A stretch of DNA of 64,000 bases from assembly GCA_910579305.1 (NCBI GenBank), contig CAJTTA010000003.1:1-64000 (forward strand), written 5' to 3'. The position numbers and the translations under genes are program-made. Source of the DNA: an uncultured Muribaculaceae bacterium (GTDB lineage Bacteria > Bacteroidota > Bacteroidia > Bacteroidales > Muribaculaceae). The notes under the pieces are model-generated. The model had not been told where the DNA came from. It saw only the letters and a program-made list of their open reading frames with translations, and did no database searches. Below are positions 1 to 8,123 of the stretch, piece by piece. The first letter of the stretch is position 1, and the number at the start of each line of letters is the position of its first letter.

Positions 1-58
1 TCATCTTCCGACTTTGCAATCTCTACGCATAAACACAGGTTTTTTACTATGCGCCGTT

Positions 59-84
59 ATTACCATGCGCCATTACCATGCGCC
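59..84. repeat. 13-bp perfect tandem duplication
   Basis: The 13-mer attaccatgcgcc occurs twice head to tail (59-71 and 72-84), and a third atgcgcc lies just upstream at 49-55. No open reading frame of note runs through it. The rest of 1-112 shows nothing I can assign. Confidence 0.8.
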
Positions 85-114
85 TCTACAGTTGCATTAG
101 CCCGTATTAAAATA

Positions 115-338
115 GTAAAAAATGCTTCAGAGCCCCCCGTCACCGAGAGGCTCTGACTACAATTTTCCGTGATAGATTTAAGGTAATAAAAATGTGTGAT
201 GTGTATGAATATTGAGTGTGTAGATTATGAAAAATTTTATCGATCATAACGATTGTAGCAACAGAGATATCTGAGCGTACAACCCTGGATTTTAAGGATT
301 AACATAATGAATATGGTGCATCAGGCATTCTCCTGATT
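115..338 (-). ncRNA. candidate small RNA of about 225 nt
   Basis: A good Bacteroidetes promoter on the minus strand (345-375) reads into this non-coding stretch. The predicted start near 338 is followed at once by a 6-bp stem-loop (320-337, ATCAGG/CCTGAT). The unit ends in a strong minus-strand hairpin (127-156) followed by six Ts. It lies 3' of rlmD on the same strand. Only very short reading frames (9 and 22 codons) occur inside, so a non-coding RNA is the simplest reading. A leader whose gene lies beyond the left edge is less likely because of the terminator. I cannot match it to a known family such as 6S RNA by eye. Confidence 0.4.
127..156 (-). terminator. intrinsic terminator of the candidate small RNA
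   Basis: On the minus strand a 12-bp stem (TCAGAGCCTCTC with GGGGGGCTCTGA) closes a 6-nt loop. Two of its pairs are U-G, which form only in minus-strand RNA. After five bases comes a run of six Ts (117-122). This is a classical terminator reading leftward. Confidence 0.7.
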
Positions 339-344
339 ACGATG

Positions 345-375
345 CAAAGTTACGCCTTTTTATGCAATATGCAAA
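345..375 (-). promoter_or_regulatory. Bacteroidetes-type promoter, leftward
   Basis: The minus strand carries TTTG (372-375), a 19-bp spacer and TAACTTTG (345-352), an exact match to the Bacteroidetes -33/-7 consensus. It sits between the end of rlmD and the candidate small RNA, and drives transcription toward the left edge. Confidence 0.7.
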
Positions 376-429
376 ATTTACACGTATGTTATACAACATA
401 CTTAAAAGGCATTACCCACCGACATATTA

Positions 430-1881
430 TCACCGCACCTCCAATTTCACTATATTTTCCACATGATGCGTGTGGGGGAACATATCCACAGGCTGCACTT
501 CCATCACTTTATATGCAGCATCAAGGAGGGCCAAATCCCTTGCTTGTGTTGCCGGATTGCAGCTCACATATATTATAGTAGCCGGGCGGGCTTTCATTAT
601 GACCTCCACTACATCGGCATGCATGCCTGCTCTTGGAGGATCTATAATCATTACGGAAGGTGTGCCATGAAGAGCTATAAAATCCTCTGTAAGCACATCT
701 TTCATATCTCCCGCAGTGAAGAAAGTGTTGTCAAGGCCATTGACTTCTGCGTTAAGCCGGGCATCGGCTATTGCTTCCTCGACATATTCTATTCCCACGA
801 CCTTACCGGCTCTACGCGCGACAAAGTTGGCAATAGTCCCGGTACCTGTATATAGATCATATATAAGTGGCTTTTCTGCATCAATTTCTTTATCCAGGCC
901 GGCCATACGCCTCACTTCTGTATATAGAACATAGGCTTGGTGCGAATTGGTCTGATAAAATGATTTGGCATTGACCCGGAATTTCAGGCCTTCCATCTCC
1001 TCCTCAATATAATCGCTACCTTTATACACTATCACTTTCTGATCGCCTATGGAGTCATTAAGCTTAGTATTGATGACGCAGACCAAAGAAGTTATTTCAG
1101 GAAACGCCTCAAGTATCGCATTCATAAGTGCCTCTGAGGCGTCTTTGTCAGCACGGCCAAAAGTGATACATACCATCACTTGTCCGGTAGAGGCGATACG
1201 AAGCATAAGAGTGCGCAACAGGCCTGTATTAGCACGCAGATCATAAAAATCCAACCCTTTGGCCTCCGCATAATCATATATGAAATTCCTTATACGGTTG
1301 CCGAGGTCGTGCTGAAGATGGCAGTTATTTATATGAAGCACTTTATCAAAAGCTCCCGGTATATGAAATCCGAGTGCGTCAGGACTATCAGTAAATTCTA
1401 TGCCGCTGTCAAGTTCTTCCCTTGTACGCCATTTCTTATTGGAAAAGGTGTATTCCATCTTATTCCGATACGCCCATATATTTTCAGAGCCTATAATAGG
1501 ATTAATGGCCGGGAGCTCTACTTTGGCTATGCGCGTCAGCGCATCTTCCACTTGTCTCTGCTTCCATTCAAGCTGCACATTGTAAGGGAGATGTTGCCAC
1601 TTACACCCTCCGCACACTCCAAAATGAGAACATGCCGGATCCACCCGGCATTCTGCCGGACTTATAAGTCGCTCTATGTGGCCTTCGGCATATGAATGAC
1701 GCCTTTTATCCAACTTTATGTCTGCCACATCCCCCGGAGCTCCAAATGGGATGAATACCACTATCTTATCTTCGGGAGCATCGGGATTAAGCGATACCCG
1801 GGCAAGCGCTTTGCCCTCGGCGGCTACTCCCGTAATCACCACATTTTCAATAAGAGGAAGAACCTTGCGTTTTCGTGCCAT
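430..1881 (-). CDS. rlmD: 23S rRNA (uracil-5-)-methyltransferase, RlmD/RumA family
   Basis: SAM-dependent enzyme that methylates a uracil at C5 in 23S rRNA, cytoplasmic. The 483-residue protein starts with a TRAM-like RNA-binding domain (about residues 10-72). Four cysteines at 78, 84, 90 and 93 would hold an iron-sulfur cluster. The SAM-binding methyltransferase domain follows, with the DPPRAG motif and the catalytic nucleophile Cys441 in VSCNP. Length and motif order are normal for the family. A paralogue specific for another uracil of rRNA or tRNA cannot be excluded, since Bacteroidetes often carry two RumA-like genes. It has its own promoter (1912-1942) and stands alone. Confidence 0.9.
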   Translation of the reverse strand: MARKRKVLPLIENVVITGVAAEGKALARVSLNPDAPEDKIVVFIPFGAPGDVADIKLDKRRHSYAEGHIERLISPAECRVDPACSHFGVCGGCKWQHLPYNVQLEWKQRQVEDALTRIAKVELPAINPIIGSENIWAYRNKMEYTFSNKKWRTREELDSGIEFTDSPDALGFHIPGAFDKVLHINNCHLQHDLGNRIRNFIYDYAEAKGLDFYDLRANTGLLRTLMLRIASTGQVMVCITFGRADKDASEALMNAILEAFPEITSLVCVINTKLNDSIGDQKVIVYKGSDYIEEEMEGLKFRVNAKSFYQTNSHQAYVLYTEVRRMAGLDKEIDAEKPLIYDLYTGTGTIANFVARRAGKVVGIEYVEEAIADARLNAEVNGLDNTFFTAGDMKDVLTEDFIALHGTPSVMIIDPPRAGMHADVVEVIMKARPATIIYVSCNPATQARDLALLDAAYKVMEVQPVDMFPHTHHVENIVKLEVR

Positions 1882-1911
1882 ATACTTGATTTGCTATATA
1901 TTTACTGACCA

Positions 1912-1942
1912 CAAAATTAACCATTTTAAGTGATATTCACAA
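1912..1942 (-). promoter_or_regulatory. promoter of rlmD
   Basis: Minus-strand TTG (1940-1942), 20-bp spacer and TAATTTTG (1912-1919), lying 31 bp upstream of the rlmD start codon. Confidence 0.6.
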
Positions 1943-1981
1943 TTTCCTGATGAAATTGGCATTACTTTCACGCGCAATAAC

Positions 1982-2030
1982 ACATATAAGTGAGGCCAGG
2001 CATCATGATAACCTGGCCTCACTTATATGT
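1982..2030 (-). terminator. 19-bp perfect hairpin, ferritin terminator
   Basis: A perfect 19-bp inverted repeat (1982-2000 and 2012-2030, 11-nt loop) lies 12 bp past the ferritin stop codon. It ends ferritin transcription before the rlmD promoter. No strong T-run follows. Confidence 0.7.
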
Positions 2031-2042
2031 ATATTGTTATTG

Positions 2043-2564
2043 TCACTCTGCTCCAGATAATGGAGACGGCTCGACATATGTGCGGGAGAGAAGTTCTTTA
2101 TCAAGCATATACATGCCATATTTGTTACCTTCCACTGCTTTCAGAGCATCTATCATCTCGCGGGCAGACTCCTCTTCTTCTACTTGCTCGTTGATAAACC
2201 ATACGAGCCGATTAGTGCTTGCAAAATCACGGTCATCTTGCGCTATGGCTGCAAGCTCATTAATGAGAGAGGTAACTTTTCTCTCATGCTCAAGAGTCAT
2301 GACAAACATGTCAAGCACGGACGCCCACTGCTGAGGCACTGCGGCAATAGGGTCAAGCAGCACACGACAGTCTCGGGAACTGAGATAGTTCATAAAGATG
2401 CGTGCATGTGCGAGCTCTTCCTGATACTGAATATAGAACCAGTTGGCCACGCCCTTGTGTCCAAGGTGCTCCGCATTCATTGACATTGACAGATACAGAT
2501 AAGCCGACCACATTTCGGCATTAATCTGCTCATTGATTGCTTTCTGAAGTTTTTCACTTAGCAT
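2043..2564 (-). CDS. ftnA: bacterial non-haem ferritin
   Basis: Iron-storage protein that oxidises Fe(II) and stores the mineral in a 24-subunit cage. The 173-residue protein has the expected four-helix bundle. The ferroxidase residues fall at family positions: Glu17, Glu50 and His53 (in EELAHA), Glu94, Gln127 and Glu130. It forms a single-gene unit closed by the hairpin at 1982-2030. I see no clear iron-responsive or peroxide-responsive operator in the 315 bp shared with the divergent HU gene. The ftnA symbol follows the general family name. Confidence 0.93.
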   Translation of the reverse strand: MLSEKLQKAINEQINAEMWSAYLYLSMSMNAEHLGHKGVANWFYIQYQEELAHARIFMNYLSSRDCRVLLDPIAAVPQQWASVLDMFVMTLEHERKVTSLINELAAIAQDDRDFASTNRLVWFINEQVEEEESAREMIDALKAVEGNKYGMYMLDKELLSRTYVEPSPLSGAE

Positions 2565-2880
2565 AAACAGGGATTTTTATATGATACTTCGTTTATATTG
2601 ACAAATAATTGAATCAGCAAGGTTCAAAAAAATGATGGCCTTCACGCCGGATTAACTACGAGAGTCAAGTATAATTTACAGGTTGTACGGCCAACAATAT
2701 CCATGCCAAAATATCTATGCTATCATTATTTACTCTCTGACAAAGCGATATAACACACCCATTCACTGATCCGTATCATGTCATTTTGCAATAAAATTCC
2801 ACAAAAAGATTTTACACTTGCACATCACATTTTTTTTTATTAAGTTTGCAAGATAAAGTGATTAAAAAGGTTACCTGAAT
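2565..2880. other. divergent intergenic region, ferritin / HU
   Basis: These 316 bp separate the divergent ferritin and HU genes. I can identify the HU promoter at 2818-2848. No exact TAnnTTTG element is visible on the ferritin side. No reading frame of interest occurs. Confidence 0.6.
2818..2848 (+). promoter_or_regulatory. promoter of the HU gene
   Basis: Plus-strand TTG (2818-2820), 20-bp spacer and TAAGTTTG (2841-2848), about 32 bp before the ATG. Confidence 0.6.
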
Positions 2881-3165
2881 ATGGACACAAAGACTCTTGT
2901 CGATCATCTCTCGCTCAATATAGACATAAGCAAACAGGAAGCGGCAGACTTGCTGGATGCGTTTACAAATTTAGTAAGCGAGAAATGCGCCCAAATGGAT
3001 TCTGTTTCTATTCCGGGTTTTGGCGCATTTGAGCCGAAAAAGCGGATGGAAAGAGTCATGGTGATGCCGTCTACCGGCAAGCGCATGCTACTGCCGCCTA
3101 AGATAGCCCTGACGTTCAAGCCTTCGGCCATGCTTAAACAACGACTGCGCCAGCCTAACAAGTGA
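2881..3165 (+). CDS. HU/IHF family DNA-binding protein
   Basis: Small histone-like protein (94 residues) that would dimerise and bend or coat DNA in the nucleoid. The helical N-terminal half is followed by the family signature IPGFGAF at about residue 40. The DNA-binding arm reads MPSTGKRM where classic HU has RNPxTGE, so it is a divergent HU rather than a close HupA/HupB copy. It lies 28 bp upstream of the HU-LysM gene on the same strand, so the two are probably co-transcribed from the promoter at 2818-2848. Confidence 0.88.
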   Translation: MDTKTLVDHLSLNIDISKQEAADLLDAFTNLVSEKCAQMDSVSIPGFGAFEPKKRMERVMVMPSTGKRMLLPPKIALTFKPSAMLKQRLRQPNK

Positions 3166-3193
3166 GCTTTACTCTCTGCAACATCATATTCAA

Positions 3194-4555
3194 ATGAATT
3201 CTAAACTTACTCTTCCAGATCTTATTGCCGCACTCTCCGACAGTGCCAATGTATCACGTTCTCTCAGCGAGCGATTCATCAAGGCTCTGTTCTCTATCGT
3301 GGCAGACACGGTTATTAATGGAGAAAACATAAAAATAAAAGGCCTTGGCACATTCAAAGTCAGTGATGTAGAAGAGCGTAAAAGTGTCAACGTAAACACG
3401 GGGGCGGAAATGATTATTCCCGCTCACCGTAAAATTTCGTTTTCCCCTGACAAGTCTCTCAGCGAAGTGATAAACGCTCCATTCTCTCTGTTTGAAGCCG
3501 TAGAACTTGATGATGACGTGAGTGAGCAAATGCTGGCTCAGGCAGATGAGCCTTCTGTAAATCGCGATACAGACGTAATGCATGACCATAGCACATCCAC
3601 AACCGATGACTCTACGGTGATCTCTATAGGAGAGGATGACAACTATATGTCTGACCTTGATACTGCAATGGAAGAACCCGCGGATGACATGCAATCCTGT
3701 CCTAAAGATGAGATAGAGACTGACAAAGCCCAAGATGCTTGTGCGTCTATCGGCATCGATGAAAATACAAGAGACCAGGAAGCTTCATCGCTGCCACCTG
3801 ACAGTGATGAATCATGTGAAGCCGCTGTTATCGCAACTTCAAGCAACGCGCCTGAAACAAAGACACATAAACCACACGTACAGAGTGACCTCTCGCTTGA
3901 TAAAAGAGAAAACACTTCATCTCCCGCCAACGAAGAGGTAATTGCCAATGAGAAGAAGGTGGAAATACATGTACATTCTCCCGAATGTCATGCGCCACAC
4001 TTCCGCCGCGGGATATATTTAGGTATCATTGCGGCGGCCTCAACCATATTCATTATTATAGCAGGATGGAGATTATTGCTTCCTGAGTCATTTTGCTTTG
4101 TTACCAACACAGCTATTCCTCAATCACAGAGTGAGATCATAGCCAAGACGGCCATCCCTGCTACACCCGTAAAAGAGAATCCCACCCATGTGGATGCTGA
4201 TAGCATCTCTCATAACGAGTCAATTCAGCCGACAGCTGAAGAATCTTCGGAGGAAGGCGCAGCTCCCACTCAAGCCTCAGACGCGCAGAAGTCGCCAGAA
4301 TCTGCAAAAGTATATGACACAATTACACGCAAACGTTTCCTTACCACTATGGCAAAGGAACACTACGGCAATTATAATCTCTGGCCTTTCATCTATGATG
4401 AGAATCGTGATCACCTCGGACACCCCGATCGTATAAAGCCGGGCACCAAAGTAGTGATACCCCCCGCATCTAAATATAATATTGATGCCAATGACCCTAA
4501 ATGTGTGGCACGGGCAAAGAAACGCGGAACTGAAATATATGCCAAATATAAATAA
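3194..4555 (+). CDS. HU-domain transmembrane LysM protein
   Basis: A 453-residue composite protein. Residues 1 to about 90 form an HU/IHF DNA-binding domain (IKGLGTFKV signature). Residues about 95-265 are an acidic, low-complexity linker. A single membrane segment lies near 272-293, preceded by Arg-Arg, which favours N-terminus-in topology. A second linker follows. Residues about 372-425 resemble a LysM peptidoglycan-binding domain, with the typical KEHYGNYNLWPFIYDEN and IKPGTKVVIPP features. Predicted layout: DNA-binding domain in the cytoplasm, LysM in the periplasm. Related HU-LysM proteins occur in Bacteroidales, but I know of no established function. It shares an operon with the preceding HU gene. 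Confidence 0.85.
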   Translation: MNSKLTLPDLIAALSDSANVSRSLSERFIKALFSIVADTVINGENIKIKGLGTFKVSDVEERKSVNVNTGAEMIIPAHRKISFSPDKSLSEVINAPFSLFEAVELDDDVSEQMLAQADEPSVNRDTDVMHDHSTSTTDDSTVISIGEDDNYMSDLDTAMEEPADDMQSCPKDEIETDKAQDACASIGIDENTRDQEASSLPPDSDESCEAAVIATSSNAPETKTHKPHVQSDLSLDKRENTSSPANEEVIANEKKVEIHVHSPECHAPHFRRGIYLGIIAAASTIFIIIAGWRLLLPESFCFVTNTAIPQSQSEIIAKTAIPATPVKENPTHVDADSISHNESIQPTAEESSEEGAAPTQASDAQKSPESAKVYDTITRKRFLTTMAKEHYGNYNLWPFIYDENRDHLGHPDRIKPGTKVVIPPASKYNIDANDPKCVARAKKRGTEIYAKYK

Positions 4556-4602
4556 TTGTAATCCTCATCAGAAAATCTACTTATTCTGATGAGGATTACA
4601 AT
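4555..4602. terminator. 19-bp perfect hairpin between convergent genes
   Basis: The perfect inverted repeat 4555-4573 / 4584-4602 (10-nt loop) overlaps the last base of the HU-LysM stop codon and precedes the end of the convergent outer-membrane gene. It can work in both directions. Confidence 0.7.
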
Positions 4603-4635
4603 ATATCAGAGGATGATATTTCAACTATGCGTATA

Positions 4636-5217
4636 TCAGAAATTGATTCCGAAATGCAGAACTGCATAGGATATATTGTCACCGACATATGGGATTGCCA
4701 GTTCTGAGGCTTTATGAAGAGTAAAAAAGCCATATGACAGGATTATATGACTTTGCAGTCGTGGTGACATAGCAAGATTAATGCCAACACCCACTGATCC
4801 ATATGCACCACCGGCCGAACCGCTGTCAGCCAATGTATTGAATGAATATCCACCCTTTACCTCCATAAAGAACAGCGATGGCTCGCTCCGAAAGGAACTG
4901 CGCAGCAAAGCATATACAGGAATAAATGTATAAGAATTACCAAATGCCTTGTGCACTCCCATTCCGGCGGCGGCTGTGCGTATCATAGTTCCCTTGTATC
5001 CGAAATAAGCATCGATATCAAAGGTTGTCATATCTGATCCTGAAAGATCTACTGACGAGCCCACATCCGCGCCCCACGTAAAATGTGAGCCGGAGAGAGA
5101 CAATCCTGTTTGCGGGCCCAAAAGAGTGTCATCCTCCTCTGTATGCAGCACTTCGTTAGTTTGTGCCAAGGCAGAGGCCGACATCGCAATAAGTAAGCAC
5201 AATATAAGTCTATGCAT
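4636..5217 (-). CDS. small outer-membrane beta-barrel-like protein
   Basis: A 193-residue secreted protein with a clear signal peptide (hydrophobic stretch, SALAQ cleavage region near residue 19). The mature part alternates polar and hydrophobic residues and is rich in Gly and aromatics, as in small 8-strand barrels. It ends in Phe (LHFGINF), the usual C-terminal signature for BAM-dependent insertion. No specific family or function is recognised. It lies downstream of rpoD on the same strand but is separated from it by a hairpin (5269-5315). Confidence 0.7.
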   Translation of the reverse strand: MHRLILCLLIAMSASALAQTNEVLHTEEDDTLLGPQTGLSLSGSHFTWGADVGSSVDLSGSDMTTFDIDAYFGYKGTMIRTAAAGMGVHKAFGNSYTFIPVYALLRSSFRSEPSLFFMEVKGGYSFNTLADSGSAGGAYGSVGVGINLAMSPRLQSHIILSYGFFTLHKASELAIPYVGDNISYAVLHFGINF

Positions 5218-5268
5218 GAAGATATAGCTTTGGTAGAAGTATTTGCAGAATCTTTATTCCATTAAGAT

Positions 5269-5315
5269 AAAAGTCTCGGCAAAGTATATGGAATGTACTT
5301 TTCCGAGACTTTTTA
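5269..5315. terminator. hairpin downstream of rpoD
   Basis: An 18-bp stem with one mismatch (5269-5286 / 5297-5314) around AAGTCTCGG/CCGAGACTT, with short T-runs on both sides. It lies 22 bp past the rpoD stop codon. Confidence 0.7.
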
Positions 5316-5336
5316 TAACTTCCGTTCAGAAGAGTG

Positions 5337-6197
5337 TTAGTTACCAAGATAACTTTTAAGCAACTTGCTCTTCTGCCCTTTAAGACGGCGTATTGCTTTC
5401 TCCTTGATTTGGCGCACGCGCTCACGGGTCAAGTCAAATTTAGCGCCTATTTCCTCAAGTGTCATTTCCTGGCAACCTATGCCAAAGAACATCTTGAGGA
5501 TCTCACGTTCCCTGTCAAGCAACTGACGGAGAGCACGGTCTACCTCTTTTGACAATGATTCCTGATTAAGTGTGGAATCTGCCATGGGGCTGTCATCGTT
5601 GGGCAGCACATCAAGCAGCGAATTGTCTTCTCCGTCCACAAAAGGAGCGTCCACGGAAATATGTCTGCCGGAGACCTTGAGAGTGTCTGCAATTTTGTCT
5701 ACGGGCACATCCAGACGTTCAGCAAGCTCTTCAGGAGACGGACGACGCTCATTCTCCTGCTCAAACTTCGATAATTCCTTGCTTATTTTATTGAGAGAGC
5801 CAACCTGATTCAGAGGAAGGCGCACTATACGGCTTTGCTCTGCAAGAGCCTGCAGAATACTCTGTCTAATCCACCATACAGCATAAGAGATGAACTTGAA
5901 GCCTCGGGTCTCATCAAATTTCTGGGCTGCTCTTATAAGCCCCAGATTACCCTCATTAATCAGATCGGGTAGAGACAGTCCTTGATTTTGATACTGTTTG
6001 GCTACCGAGACCACGAATCGAAGGTTAGCTCTCGTGAGTTTCTCAAGGGCAGCTTTGTCCCCCTCTTTTATTCTACGGGCCAACTCTACCTCTTCTGTCA
6101 CCGTGATAAGCTCTTCACGGCCTATTTCCTGAAGATACTTATCGAGTGATGCGCTTTCGCGGTTGGTGATTGACTTGGATATCTTTAATTGTCTCAT
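5337..6197 (-). CDS. rpoD: RNA polymerase primary sigma factor RpoD
   Basis: Sigma-70 factor that directs RNA polymerase to housekeeping promoters. The 286-residue protein lacks region 1.1, as is usual for the short Bacteroidetes RpoD. Regions visible: 1.2 ([10 protein letters not shown], residues about 15-25), 2 ([12 protein letters not shown] through [10 protein letters not shown]), 3 (ISVDAP and nearby helices) and 4 with the helix-turn-helix [19 protein letters not shown] near the C-terminus. This unusual sigma is what recognises the TAnnTTTG promoters seen throughout the window. It is transcribed from the promoter at 6220-6250. Confidence 0.95.
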   Translation of the reverse strand: MRQLKISKSITNRESASLDKYLQEIGREELITVTEEVELARRIKEGDKAALEKLTRANLRFVVSVAKQYQNQGLSLPDLINEGNLGLIRAAQKFDETRGFKFISYAVWWIRQSILQALAEQSRIVRLPLNQVGSLNKISKELSKFEQENERRPSPEELAERLDVPVDKIADTLKVSGRHISVDAPFVDGEDNSLLDVLPNDDSPMADSTLNQESLSKEVDRALRQLLDREREILKMFFGIGCQEMTLEEIGAKFDLTRERVRQIKEKAIRRLKGQKSKLLKSYLGN

Positions 6198-6219
6198 AAA
6201 TAGCGGTACAAAATGTGTG

Positions 6220-6250
6220 CAAAGTTAGTCAAAATTCTTCGGATGGCAAA
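6220..6250 (-). promoter_or_regulatory. promoter of rpoD
   Basis: Minus-strand TTTG (6247-6250), 19-bp spacer and TAACTTTG (6220-6227), 23 bp before the start codon. A full consensus match. Confidence 0.7.
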
Positions 6251-6378
6251 ATCCATAAGAGTTTTTTATGAAGCTGATATCGGATATATGACCTGATATA
6301 TGACCTGTATTCATGCCATATACGCATAAGGCTCAATGGATATAACGCATAAAACCGCTTTTAGTGTACTAATATCCG

Positions 6379-6906
6379 TTAAAAAAGACCGGACTTGTGC
6401 ACATATGCAGAAAGAATCTGGCCGACATACATGGTGTGAAGATCATCTGCTCCTTTGGGATACCATTTGGGCATGAGTCCACCGTCTATAAATCCTGCGG
6501 CCTTAAGCGGAGATGCATACATTACTCTGCATACGACTGTAAGCGTAGCCTCATTGAAAGTCATGTCTCCAGTAGGGAGCTGCAGAGGTGTCAACCCACT
6601 CTCCTTCATCTTATCCATGTCATGTCCGCTGTGCGTGCCGAGCTCCGTGAGAATCTTCTTATATTTGTCAGGAAAGAACGAGAGAGTGTAGGAATGCGTG
6701 TGATCTATGAATTCTTTGGTATAACGAGTAGGGCGCACAAAAATAGCAGTAGAGGGCAGCCCCCACATGTATCCTGCAAAGCCCCATGAGGCAGTCATCA
6801 TATTAAACGATTCGGGAGAACCGCTTGTCACCAGCATCCACTGCTCTCCTATCATCTTGATAAAGTTGCCATCAATCTTGGTCGGGTCAATCTGTTTCAG
6901 TGTCAT
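6379..6906 (-). CDS. flavin reductase family protein
   Basis: A 175-residue protein of the FMN-binding flavin-reductase-like fold. The N-terminal part has the family pattern of a core strand followed by SFNMMTASWGFAGYMW, then VRPTRYTKEFI and SFF, positions that line the FMN site in relatives. It could be an NAD(P)H:flavin oxidoreductase or an FMN-binding protein of unknown partner; the sequence does not tell which. It lies downstream of mdh on the same strand, but the hairpin at 6964-6997 separates them. Confidence 0.8.
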   Translation of the reverse strand: MTLKQIDPTKIDGNFIKMIGEQWMLVTSGSPESFNMMTASWGFAGYMWGLPSTAIFVRPTRYTKEFIDHTHSYTLSFFPDKYKKILTELGTHSGHDMDKMKESGLTPLQLPTGDMTFNEATLTVVCRVMYASPLKAAGFIDGGLMPKWYPKGADDLHTMYVGQILSAYVHKSGLF

Positions 6907-6963
6907 AATCTTGAAGTTAAAGAGATCGGGCTGTTCTACATACGATTCACTTGGATATACAAT

Positions 6964-6997
6964 AAGCCCACACTATGTTAACACACAGCATGGGCTT
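6964..6997 (-). terminator. mdh terminator, strand-polarised by G-U pairs
   Basis: Stem 6964-6978 / 6983-6997. Read as minus-strand RNA all 15 positions pair (three as G-U). On the plus strand those three would be mismatches. It therefore terminates transcripts arriving from mdh, whose stop codon is at 7049. Confidence 0.65.
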
Positions 6998-7048
6998 TAT
7001 GTTCATCGAGAGAGCTAAAAGTAAAGCCCCCTTTGCTTGTTACTGCAA

Positions 7049-7978
7049 TTAGCAGGGAAGAGCGGCATTGGTCTTACGTACGGCGGCAGCACTCTTTGCG
7101 AAAAGTTCCTTCTCTTCGGCATTGAGTTCAAGCTCAACGATTTTCTCGATACCATTCTTGCCGAGGATACAGGGGACGCCGATGCAGAGATCCTTCTCTC
7201 CATACTCGCCTTCAAGCAGTGCGGAGCAAGGAATCATGCATTTCTGGTCATGAAGAATAGCTTCCACGACCTCGGCTGTAGCTGCGCCCGGAGCATACCA
7301 TGCACTGGTGCCGAGGAGCTTGGTGAGAGTAGCGCCACCCACCATAGTGTCGGCAGCAACCTTGTCAAGAGTCTCAGCAGGCACGAGGGTGCTTACGGGC
7401 ACGCCGCGGTAAGCTGCAAAGCGCTTCATGGGAATCATGGTAGTGTCACCATGGCCGCCGATTACGAAGCCTTCGATCTCATTGGGATTGGCGTCGATAG
7501 CCTTGCTGAGGTAATATTTGAAACGTGAAGAATCAAGAGCGCCGCCCATGCCGATTATACGGTTCTTGGGAAGGCCGGAGATCTTGTGGATCAGATAAGT
7601 CATGGTATCCATGGGATTGGACACACATACAATGATAGCGTTGGGGCTATGGGCGAGCACACTCTCGGTTACCTGCTTGACTATGCCGGCGTTAACACCG
7701 ATAAGCTCCTCGCGAGTCATGCCGGGCTTACGGGGAATACCGCTGGTTATCACCACTACATCAGAATTGGCGGTAGCCTCATAATTATTAGTCACGCCAT
7801 TGATACGGGTATTCATATCCAGGAGATTGGCAGTCTGCATCATGTCCATGGCCTTGCCTTCGGACACTCCTTCTTTGATGTCAATCATGACTACCTCATC
7901 AGCCACTTCACGGATAGCCATCACATTGGCTGCGGTAGCGCCAACATTGCCGGCGCCTACTACTGTTACTTTTGACAT
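7049..7978 (-). CDS. mdh: malate dehydrogenase
   Basis: NAD-dependent enzyme of the (partly reductive) TCA cycle that interconverts malate and oxaloacetate in the cytoplasm. The 309-residue protein begins with the Rossmann motif VGAGNVGATAA (residues 6-16). It carries the LDH-like MDH substrate signature with the mobile-loop Arg-rich segment ITSGIPRKPGMTREEL, and the catalytic His in IGGHGDTTMIP. It is closest to the LDH-like (MalDH3) type used in Bacteroidetes. Its promoter is at 8064-8093, and the 5' leader holds a hairpin (8030-8048). Confidence 0.95.
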   Translation of the reverse strand: MSKVTVVGAGNVGATAANVMAIREVADEVVMIDIKEGVSEGKAMDMMQTANLLDMNTRINGVTNNYEATANSDVVVITSGIPRKPGMTREELIGVNAGIVKQVTESVLAHSPNAIIVCVSNPMDTMTYLIHKISGLPKNRIIGMGGALDSSRFKYYLSKAIDANPNEIEGFVIGGHGDTTMIPMKRFAAYRGVPVSTLVPAETLDKVAADTMVGGATLTKLLGTSAWYAPGAATAEVVEAILHDQKCMIPCSALLEGEYGEKDLCIGVPCILGKNGIEKIVELELNAEEKELFAKSAAAVRKTNAALPC

Positions 7979-8029
7979 TGCTGTAATGTTAAAATTATTG
8001 GGTTATGGTAAAAATTCAGGATTATATAT

Positions 8030-8048
8030 GCCTGCACAATATGCAGGC
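8030..8048 (-). promoter_or_regulatory. hairpin in the mdh 5' leader
   Basis: A perfect 7-bp stem (GCCTGCA/TGCAGGC) with a 5-nt loop lies between the mdh promoter and start codon. No T-run follows, so it is not a terminator. Its role is unknown; an RNA-stabilising leader is possible. Confidence 0.5.
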
Positions 8049-8063
8049 TGGTATTTCACGCTA

Positions 8064-8093
8064 CAAAATTAGCAAAAATTTCAGCACCTCCAA
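8064..8093 (-). promoter_or_regulatory. promoter of mdh
   Basis: Minus-strand TTG (8091-8093), 19-bp spacer and TAATTTTG (8064-8071), about 85 bp before the start codon. Confidence 0.6.
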
Positions 8094-8123
8094 TGCTATT
8101 TCATAAAATTCTTTCCCGAAGTT

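Noticed and set aside
2043..2880. Iron-responsive operator between ferritin and HU
   Set aside because: No convincing palindrome of the Fur or PerR type was seen.
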